Part shown: positions 1-4,749 of the stretch, one piece after another
How positions within the stretch are numbered: position 1 is the first letter of the stretch
Layout of the letters: each line of letters begins with the position of its first letter
Source: Christiangramia sp.
GTDB taxonomy: Bacteria; Bacteroidota; Bacteroidia; Flavobacteriales; Flavobacteriaceae
Direction: 5' to 3'
DNA length: 5,945 bases
Assembly (NCBI GenBank): GCA_024644145.1
Contig: JAHELO010000116.1
Coordinates: 1 to 5,945 of the forward strand
The notes under the pieces: model-generated
What the model was told of the DNA's origin: nothing
The model's database searches: none
What the model saw: the letters and a program-made list of their open reading frames with translations, nothing else
Program-made: the position numbers and the translations under genes

Positions 1-1031
1 AAATGCTCACCGGAGATCACCCGGGAACTGCGAAAAATATTGCTCGTGCCATTGGTCTTGTGCCTGAAGGCATGGGTGCTGAAAGAGTAATACTTGGCAG
101 TAATTATAAGGACTTCGAAAATCTGGAACAAAAGGATAAAGCCCTCATTCTAAATGCCACTGTTTTTGCCAGGGTTTTACCTAAGCAAAAATTGGAACTG
201 GTTCGTTTTCTACAGAAAAATGAGGGAGTAGTAGGTATGCTAGGAGATGGGGTGAATGATGCACCCGCTTTAAGAGAGGCAGATATTGGAATAGCCATGG
301 GAATTCGAGGCACCGAAGCAGCAAAAGAAGTTGCCGACGTGATATTGATGGATGATAAATTTACGGCCATAAAACTGGCCATCCACCAGGGTCGTGCCAT
401 TTTTGAAAATATTAGATACTTCGTGATTTTTCTAATTTCGTGTAATCTGGCTGAGGTGATTTCCGTTTCTATAGCCTCCTTTATTAATTTACCCCTTCCA
501 TTACTACCTATGCAAATTTTGTATCTCAACCTAATTACCGATATTTTCCCTGCCCTCGCATTAGGAATGGGGAAGGGGAGCAAGGGTATCATGAACCTGC
601 GACCAAGACCTTCAAAGGAACCTATTTTAACAAGACCCCACTGGATTGCCACCCTGGTATACGGTCTTTCTGTTACCCTATCGGTTATTGGTGTGGTGAT
701 TTATGCTAATTCATATTTGGACCTTTCTGAAATTGAAGTGAATAATATGGCTTTTAATACCCTTGTTTTGGCACAGCTGTTAAATATATTTAACCTTCCT
801 GCTCGCAAGACCTCCTTTTTTATAAATGAAATTACTTTGAATCCATGGGTTTGGTTAGCATTAATAATTTCAATCTTAATTACCTTATTAGGTTATGTTA
901 CCCCATTTCTAAGCGATATTCTATCCCTGGAAAGCCTTGTAGGAGAACAGGTGGTAATCTCGGTTATTTTTGCATTTGGTTCCCTGATATTATCTCAAAT
1001 TATTAAACGAGTAGGATTGATCAGGATTTGA
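1..1031 (+). CDS. P-type cation-transporting ATPase, Ca2+-ATPase-like (C-terminal part)
   Basis: This is an ATP-driven cation pump of the inner membrane whose 5' end lies before the window. The reading frame is open from the first base, so the ATG at position 3 is an internal Met of the conserved MLTGDH motif. Numbering from that Met, the P-domain shows TGDHPGTA (3-10), FARVLPKQK (55-63) and the hinge GDGVNDAPAL (81-90). M5 follows as FLISCNLAE (143-151) and M6 as LNLITDIFPALALGM (175-189), then about four more hydrophobic segments to the end, the usual cation-ATPase C-terminal domain. SERCA site residues N768, E771, N796, T799 and D800 align with N148, E151, N176, T179 and D180, so Ca2+ or a similar divalent ion is the likely substrate. 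The position of SERCA E908 in M8 appears to be Q258. The phosphorylated Asp (DKTGT) is not in view. Substrate is inferred; the family is certain. Confidence 0.93.
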   Translation, partial: MLTGDHPGTAKNIARAIGLVPEGMGAERVILGSNYKDFENLEQKDKALILNATVFARVLPKQKLELVRFLQKNEGVVGMLGDGVNDAPALREADIGIAMGIRGTEAAKEVADVILMDDKFTAIKLAIHQGRAIFENIRYFVIFLISCNLAEVISVSIASFINLPLPLLPMQILYLNLITDIFPALALGMGKGSKGIMNLRPRPSKEPILTRPHWIATLVYGLSVTLSVIGVVIYANSYLDLSEIEVNNMAFNTLVLAQLLNIFNLPARKTSFFINEITLNPWVWLALIISILITLLGYVTPFLSDILSLESLVGEQVVISVIFAFGSLILSQIIKRVGLIRI

Positions 1032-1082
1032 ATTTATCGAATTTCTTAGAGTGAAGTTATTAGGTGAGAATTCTTCCATAAT

Positions 1083-1115
1083 AAAAAAATCCCTGCAAAA
1101 ATGCAGGGATTTTTT
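1083..1115. terminator. Bidirectional intrinsic terminator between the P-type ATPase and tRNA-Met
   Basis: A perfect 9-bp stem, ATCCCTGCA (1089-1097) with TGCAGGGAT (1102-1110), encloses a 4-base loop. A-tracts lie on the left and T-tracts on the right, so either strand gives a hairpin followed by a U-run. It lies about 50 bases after the ATPase stop and 5 bases beyond the 3' end of the minus-strand tRNA, placed to end both converging transcripts. Confidence 0.88.
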
Positions 1116-1120
1116 CTTCG

Positions 1121-1194
1121 TAGCGAGAACGAGATTTGAACTCGTGACCTCCGGGTTATGAATCCGACGCTCTAACCAACTGAGCTACCTCGCC
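1121..1194 (-). tRNA. tRNA-Met (anticodon CAU), probably elongator
   Basis: A 74-base cloverleaf reads on the minus strand. Its parts are acceptor GGCGAGG/TCTCGCT, D-arm GCTC-AGTTGGTTA-GAGC, anticodon loop TTCATAA, variable loop AGGTC, T-arm ACGAG-TTCAAAT-CTCGT and discriminator A73. CCA is not encoded, so a CCA-adding enzyme must complete it. The C11-G24 pair and the GTAGCTCAG start of the D-arm argue for an elongator rather than an initiator tRNA. The anticodon CAU would also fit a lysidine-modified tRNA-Ile2, which cannot be excluded by eye. Odd points are G·U pairs at 1-72 and 7-66 and an A31·C39 mismatch closing the anticodon stem. The gene stands alone between its own promoter and a terminator. 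Confidence 0.92.
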
Positions 1195-1270
1195 TTGTAA
1201 ATTCTCATCAGGTAAATCCTGCTATATGCCTTGTCATATCTGGCCTGGCACGATTTCCTTAATGCGGGTG

Positions 1271-1301
1271 CAAATATAAAAACAATTTGTTTTGACACAA
1301 A
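1271..1301 (-). promoter_or_regulatory. Bacteroidetes-type promoter of the tRNA-Met gene
   Basis: On the minus strand the -33 box TTTG (1301-1298) and the -7 box TATATTTG (1278-1271) are separated by 19 bases, matching the Bacteroidetes consensus TTTG-N19-21-TAnnTTTG. Transcription would begin near 1264, giving a tRNA precursor with a 5' leader of about 70 bases. The leader (1195-1264) contains two short potential hairpins, CAGG-N5-CCTG (1209-1221) and ATATG-N6-CATAT (1224-1239). Confidence 0.72.
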
Positions 1302-1383
1302 CTTTATTTTCTAAAATATTTATTTTGATTTCTTTTAATGTTTCCAATTAATATCTATATTGCCCGAAACTAATTAATCTACA

Positions 1384-1770
1384 ATGGACGAAAAGATAAA
1401 GTACGAAATGGAGTTTCCTATTCAAGCTTCTCCTTCATTATTATTCCAATATATTTCAACTCCCTCAGGTTTAAGTGAGTGGTACGCCGATAATGTAAAT
1501 TCCCGTGGGGAATTTTTTACTTTTATATGGGAAGGTAGTGAAGAAAAAGCAAAGCTCATCAGTAAAAAAAGTGATGAGCGTATTAAATTCAAATGGATAG
1601 ATGATGAAGATTCTCCGTACTTTTTTGAATTGCGTATCCAAGTAGATGATATTACCAAAGACGTTTCTCTTATGATCACCGATTTTGCTGAAGAAGATGA
1701 AATCGATGAGGGGAAGATGCTTTGGGATAATATGGTTTCAGATCTTAAACAGATTCTGGGTTCGGCCTAG
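1384..1770 (+). CDS. START-like (SRPBCC-fold) domain protein
   Basis: A 128-residue soluble protein with no signal peptide or membrane segment. The N-terminal FPIQASPSLLFQYIS (11-25), then LSEWYADNV (30-38), FTFIWEG (45-51) with a following Glu/Lys-rich strand, and a C-terminal helix WDNMVSDLKQIL (114-125) follow the helix-grip layout of START/AHSA1-like proteins, which bind hydrophobic ligands or partner proteins. An acidic run FAEEDEIDEG (101-110) precedes the last helix. Single-domain proteins of this kind are common in Bacteroidetes, but I know no assigned ligand or role. The ATG at 1384 is preceded by CTACA, without a Shine-Dalgarno sequence; the yqgE start in this window has the same CTACAATG context. 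A weak -7-like TATATTG (1356-1362) may be its promoter. The gene diverges from the tRNA and ends just before a hairpin terminator. Confidence 0.85.
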   Translation: MDEKIKYEMEFPIQASPSLLFQYISTPSGLSEWYADNVNSRGEFFTFIWEGSEEKAKLISKKSDERIKFKWIDDEDSPYFFELRIQVDDITKDVSLMITDFAEEDEIDEGKMLWDNMVSDLKQILGSA

Positions 1771-1788
1771 AATTCTTATTATAAATAG

Positions 1789-1796
1789 TACCTTTG
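1789..1796 (+). promoter_or_regulatory. Candidate -7 promoter box for the class IV aminotransferase gene
   Basis: TACCTTTG is an exact match to the Bacteroidetes -7 motif TAnnTTTG. No good TTG is visible at the -33 distance, so strength is uncertain. Initiation would be expected about 5-8 bases downstream, near 1801-1804, leaving a 5' UTR of roughly 20 bases before the ATG at 1821. That start point lies inside the hairpin at 1797-1813, so this transcript would lack the 5' arm of the terminator. Confidence 0.5.
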
Positions 1797-1820
1797 CCCC
1801 GTTTAAAACGGGGTTTTTTT
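1797..1820 (+). terminator. Intrinsic terminator after the START-like gene, abutting the next start codon
   Basis: CCCCGT (1797-1802) pairs with ACGGGG (1808-1813), possibly extended by T-A pairs into the short loop, and is followed by seven T (1814-1820). The shape is that of an intrinsic terminator, 26 bases after the START-like stop. The T-run ends directly at the ATG of the next gene, so it would stop read-through from upstream, or act as a 5' UTR attenuator-like element. Confidence 0.68.
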
Positions 1821-2666
1821 ATGATTAATATAGACGGAAATTTAGTAAAAGAGGAAAATGCAAACCTCTCGGTGAATAATCGTGGTTTTGCTTATGGAGA
1901 TTCAGTTTTTGAAACCATGAGGGTGATTAGTGGTAAAATCATGTTCTGGGAAGATCATTATTTTAGACTTATGGCTTCCATGAGGATTATGAGAATGGAG
2001 ATTCCATCTGCCTTTTCGCCTGAATTTCTGGAAAAAGAGATAGGGGAGACGATAGAGGCAAATGCTCTGGAGACTTCCCCTGCCAGAATTAGGTTCGCGG
2101 TATACAGACTTCAGGGAGGATACTATACTCCCGCTACCAGGGAAATTGGATATGTGATCACTGCAGAGCCCCTGGACAACTCTTTTTATCTTTTTAATGA
2201 CACCGGCTATGAAATTGAATTGTTTAAAGATCACTATGTAAACAGTGGATTACTTTCTACAATAAAATCTAATAACCGGGCTGTGAATGTTCTTGGGAGT
2301 ATTTATGCCAGCGAGAACGATTATGATAACTGCCTGCTTTTAAACGAAAAGAAAAGTGTGGTGGAAGCACTGAATGGAAATATTTTCCTTGTAAAGGATA
2401 ATACTATAAAAACCCCACCAATTGCAGATGGGGCTTTGAACGGTATTATCAGGAAGCAATTATTGAATATTTTAAAGAAAACCGAAGAATATACTCTGGA
2501 AGAAACTTCTATTTCTCCATTCGAGCTTCAGAAAGCTGATGAACTTTTTATAACTAACGTAGCTGTTGGTATACAACCGGTGAGTAAATACAGGAAAAAA
2601 AGTTATGAAAATAAAGTGGCAAAGGACTTGCTTAGTAAACTAAATGTAAAGGCCAGATTAGGCTAG
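1821..2666 (+). CDS. Class IV PLP-dependent aminotransferase / aminodeoxychorismate lyase-like protein
   Basis: A 281-residue cytoplasmic fold-type IV PLP enzyme, the family of branched-chain aminotransferase (IlvE), D-amino acid aminotransferase and 4-amino-4-deoxychorismate lyase (PabC, folate pathway). The N-terminal NNRGFAYGDSVFETMR (19-34) is the family signature. K149 in STIKSNN is the expected Schiff-base lysine and E182 in VVEALNGNIF the residue facing the PLP ring nitrogen. TPP (198-200), GALNGIIR (204-211) and ELFITNVAVGIQPV (241-254) form the rest of the cofactor pocket. Length fits PabC and D-amino acid aminotransferase better than typical IlvE of about 300 or more residues, but specificity cannot be read by eye. 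An in-frame TTG at 1794 lies inside the promoter/terminator element, and homologues begin near MINxxG, so the ATG at 1821 is preferred. It overlaps convergent yqgE by 4 bases, with no terminator between. Confidence 0.92.
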   Translation: MINIDGNLVKEENANLSVNNRGFAYGDSVFETMRVISGKIMFWEDHYFRLMASMRIMRMEIPSAFSPEFLEKEIGETIEANALETSPARIRFAVYRLQGGYYTPATREIGYVITAEPLDNSFYLFNDTGYEIELFKDHYVNSGLLSTIKSNNRAVNVLGSIYASENDYDNCLLLNEKKSVVEALNGNIFLVKDNTIKTPPIADGALNGIIRKQLLNILKKTEEYTLEETSISPFELQKADELFITNVAVGIQPVSKYRKKSYENKVAKDLLSKLNVKARLG

Positions 2667-3223
2667 TTATAGGTAGGATTTTCTGGTGAATTAGACCAAA
2701 GCATATATTCACCGCCAAGTTCCAGCATTTTATCTTTCCAGAAAGAATTATAGGGTTTTTCCAGGAGATCCTTATTGTCTTCATTTACTGTGATCACCCA
2801 AGAATGAGAATTTAATTCTTCATCCAGTTGATTGGCGTCCCAACCGGAGTAACCCAGGAAAAATTTAATTTGCTTATCATCAATAAGCTCTTTGGCAATA
2901 AGCTCCATAACTACTTCAAAATTTCCTCCCCAGTAGATGCCATGAGCTATTTCTATACTGTCTGGAATAAGATCGGGAATTTTATGGATGAAATAAAGAT
3001 TATCCTGCTCTACGGGACCGCCGTTATAAACCTTAAAATCACCTTTAACTTCAGGGATTAGATCTTTAAGGGTGAAATCCAGGATTTTGTTCAGGATAAA
3101 TCCTACTGATCCATTATCTGAATGGTCAGCAAGAAGAACCACGGAACGATTAAAAGAGACATCTCCTATGATGGATGGTTCTGCGACTAAAAGATGGCCT
3201 TTGGTTGGTTTTAACGCGATCAT
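2663..3223 (-). CDS. yqgE: YqgE/AlgH family protein (UPF0301)
   Basis: A 186-residue soluble protein, full length for the family (E. coli YqgE is about 187). Conserved blocks are all present: GHLLVAEPSI (9-18), FNRSVVLLADHSDNGSVGFILN (24-45, in two stretches), YNGGPVEQDNLYFIH (66-80), GIYWGGNFE (95-103) and FFLGYSGWDANQLDEEL (121-137). The family has no firmly established molecular function; AlgH was named from alginate regulation in Pseudomonas, and that role should not be carried over here. The ATG at 3223 is followed closely by the conserved block, so the start is reliable; its context CTACAATG has no Shine-Dalgarno sequence. It is probably transcribed alone: a terminator lies between it and the upstream HU gene. 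Its TAG stop is interleaved with the TAG of the convergent aminotransferase gene. Confidence 0.95.
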   Translation of the reverse strand: MIALKPTKGHLLVAEPSIIGDVSFNRSVVLLADHSDNGSVGFILNKILDFTLKDLIPEVKGDFKVYNGGPVEQDNLYFIHKIPDLIPDSIEIAHGIYWGGNFEVVMELIAKELIDDKQIKFFLGYSGWDANQLDEELNSHSWVITVNEDNKDLLEKPYNSFWKDKMLELGGEYMLWSNSPENPTYN

Positions 3224-3240
3224 TGTAGCAGTCTTTTTAT

Positions 3241-3271
3241 CTAAACTAATTATTTCTTATAAATAATGCAA
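3241..3271 (-). promoter_or_regulatory. Candidate promoter of yqgE
   Basis: On the minus strand TTG (3271-3269) is followed after 20 bases by TAGTTTAG (3248-3241), one mismatch from the -7 consensus TAnnTTTG. A start near 3235 would give a very short 5' UTR of around 12 bases. Its position just after the HU terminator supports separate transcription of yqgE. Confidence 0.4.
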
Positions 3272-3293
3272 TACAATGGCAAAAATTTTAAAT

Positions 3294-3321
3294 AAAAAAG
3301 CCTTCCCTAAGGAAGGCTTTT
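3294..3321 (-). terminator. Intrinsic terminator of the HU gene
   Basis: On the minus strand AAAAGCCTTCC pairs with GGAAGGCTTTT across a 4-base TTAG loop, followed by a run of T (3299-3294). It begins about 20 bases after the HU stop. The flanking A/T tracts are nearly symmetrical, so it could also work on the plus strand, though no plus-strand gene ends here. Confidence 0.87.
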
Positions 3322-3342
3322 AAAATTTACTAATGCAAATTA

Positions 3343-3615
3343 TTAGTTCACAGCTTTTTGTAAATCAGCTCCGGCCTTAAATTTCACTACATTTTTAGCA
3401 GCAATCTTAATCGTTTTTCCGGTTTGTGGGTTTCTTCCTTCACGAGCCGCTCTCTTAGATACAGACCAAGATCCGAATCCTACTAATGATACTCTATCTC
3501 CTTTTTTAAGAGACTTCTCAACGTTCTCAAGGAAAGACTCTAATGCTTTTTTTGCTGCTGCTTTAGAAATTCCAGCGTTTTCAGCCATTGCGTCGATTAA
3601 ATCTGTTTTGTTCAT
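3343..3615 (-). CDS. hup: HU-family histone-like DNA-binding protein
   Basis: A 90-residue nucleoid protein that binds and bends DNA as a dimer. The sequence is canonical in length and order: an N-terminal helical dimerisation half ([15 protein letters not shown] to about residue 40), the turn VGFGSWSV (45-52), and the DNA-binding beta-arm [14 protein letters not shown] (58-71) with the intercalating proline at P63, ending with the helix near 81-90. It resembles HU-beta more than IHF because of the GFGSW turn and the standard arm; a homodimer is likely but other HU genes may exist elsewhere. The ATG at 3615 gives the conserved MNKTDLI start. It has its own promoter upstream and a strong terminator downstream, so it appears monocistronic, as expected for a very abundant protein. 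Confidence 0.96.
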   Translation of the reverse strand: MNKTDLIDAMAENAGISKAAAKKALESFLENVEKSLKKGDRVSLVGFGSWSVSKRAAREGRNPQTGKTIKIAAKNVVKFKAGADLQKAVN

Positions 3616-3667
3616 AATTTGAATTTTAAATTAAATTGTTGGTTAAACATTCTGTTAAACTGGTATA

Positions 3668-3697
3668 CAAATTTATACGGATTTCTTGTTCACGCAA
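3668..3697 (-). promoter_or_regulatory. Bacteroidetes-type promoter of the HU gene
   Basis: On the minus strand TTG (3697-3695) is separated by 19 bases from TAAATTTG (3675-3668), an exact TAnnTTTG. Initiation would fall near 3661, giving a 5' UTR of about 45 bases. That UTR holds two copies of GTTAAAC (plus-strand 3642-3648 and 3654-3660) spaced 12 bases apart. Confidence 0.62.
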
Positions 3698-3724
3698 GTA
3701 ATGACAAGGGAAAAGCCCGTATTT

Positions 3725-3752
3725 GTTAATAACTTGGTGGTTTTGTTAATAA
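3725..3752. repeat. Two direct repeats TTTGTTAATAA upstream of the HU promoter
   Basis: TTTGTTAATAA occurs at 3722-3732 and 3742-3752, two helical turns (20 bases) apart; the shared core GTTAATAA occurs a third time at 3790-3797, next to the fmt stop. The pair lies 25 to 55 bases upstream of the HU -33 box, where a regulator could bind, but in AT-rich DNA this may be chance. The rest of the 186-base gap 3616-3801 contains the HU promoter, and I see no clear hairpin terminator for fmt. Confidence 0.4.
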
Positions 3753-3801
3753 AGATAGTTGTTTTTTATTAAAATGCAACCGAATCAGTGTTAATAAGGC
3801 T

Positions 3802-4749
3802 TTAGCGCATTTTTGCCTCGGGTGCAAAATCAAATCCGTTTAAAAGTGATTTTGTATCCATTTTTCTCTTGCCCGGTAACTGGATTTCCTTAACTAAAAT
3901 GTAGCCATCCATTCCTGCCACTTTAATTTTATTGTCTATAACGGTTAGGGTTCCGTTTGGTAAATGATGCTCCTGATTTACCATTTCTATATCATAAATT
4001 TTTACCTGTAGTTCTTCTGAAGAGTTTCCAAGATAACACCAGGCGCCAGGGTATGGATTAAGCCCTCGTATAAAGTTGTATATCGTTTTCACAGGCGCAT
4101 TCCAGTCTATTTTGGTATTATCCCTGTTTAATTTAGGAGCTTCCTTTAAATCCTTTAATTCCGGCTGGACTTTGGTTTTAACGGTATCCTGGGAAATAGT
4201 ATCCAGGGTCTTAACAACAAGCTTGGATCCTATCTCCATTAGACGGTCATGAAGCGACTCTACGTTCTCATCTTGATCTATAGCTGTTTCCTCCTGAAGT
4301 ATCATTGCACCGGTGTCTATTTTTTCATCCAGGAAAAATGTGGAAACCCCCGTTTTTTCTTCGCCGTTAATAATAGCCCAGTTAATTGGCGCAGCTCCTC
4401 TGTATTGAGGCAGCAGGGAAGCATGTAAATTAAAAGTTCCATACTCCGGCAAAGCCCATACAGTTTTGGGAAGCATTCTAAAAGCAACCACCACCTGAAC
4501 ATTAGGTTTTAATGCTTTGAGCTCATTTAAAAATTCCTCCGATTTTAAATTAGTAGGTTGTAATACGGGGAGATCTTTTGTTTTTGCAAATGTTTTTACT
4601 GCACTTTCTCTCAATTTACGGCCTCTTCCGGCCGGTCTGTCGGGTGCGGTAATCACACCAACCACATTATAATCAGCTTTCAAAATGGCATCCAGGCTTT
4701 TTACTGCAAACTCAGGAGTACCCATAAAAACTATTCTAAGGTCTTTCAT
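3802..4749 (-). CDS. fmt: Methionyl-tRNA formyltransferase
   Basis: This cytoplasmic enzyme transfers a formyl group from 10-formyl-tetrahydrofolate to Met on initiator tRNA before translation initiation. At 315 residues it is full length (E. coli 315). The N-terminal Rossmann-like domain begins RIVFMGTPEFA (5-15). The tRNA-contacting loop PDRPAGRGRKL (37-47) is present. Catalytic residues N107, H109 and D145 correspond to E. coli N108, H110 and D146, within FNLHASLLPQYRGAAPINWA (106-125) and EKIDTGAMI (142-150). The C-terminal OB-like tRNA-binding domain covers about 206-303, with RGLNPYPGAW (228-237) and LPGKRKM (291-297). Its ATG overlaps the TGA of recQ as ATGA, suggesting translational coupling. 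It has no separate promoter that I can see. Note that the tRNA-Met in this window looks like an elongator and so is not the expected substrate. Confidence 0.97.
   Translation of the reverse strand: MKDLRIVFMGTPEFAVKSLDAILKADYNVVGVITAPDRPAGRGRKLRESAVKTFAKTKDLPVLQPTNLKSEEFLNELKALKPNVQVVVAFRMLPKTVWALPEYGTFNLHASLLPQYRGAAPINWAIINGEEKTGVSTFFLDEKIDTGAMILQEETAIDQDENVESLHDRLMEIGSKLVVKTLDTISQDTVKTKVQPELKDLKEAPKLNRDNTKIDWNAPVKTIYNFIRGLNPYPGAWCYLGNSSEELQVKIYDIEMVNQEHHLPNGTLTVIDNKIKVAGMDGYILVKEIQLPGKRKMDTKSLLNGFDFAPEAKMR

Noticed and set aside
104..652. Long open frame on the minus strand opposite the P-type ATPase
   Set aside because: The plus strand carries unmistakable ATPase motifs over the same span; the antisense frame has no recognisable domain and is a shadow.
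1794..1820. TTG start nine codons upstream of the aminotransferase ATG
   Set aside because: It falls inside the -7 box and the terminator hairpin, and the family N-terminus (MINxxG...) begins at the ATG at 1821.
2828..3266. Two plus-strand open frames opposite yqgE
   Set aside because: yqgE is a full-length conserved gene on the other strand, and these short frames show no family features.
3708..3718. GGG-AAAAG-CCC hairpin between HU and fmt as an fmt terminator
   Set aside because: The stem has only three pairs and no adjacent T-run on the minus strand, so it is too weak to call.
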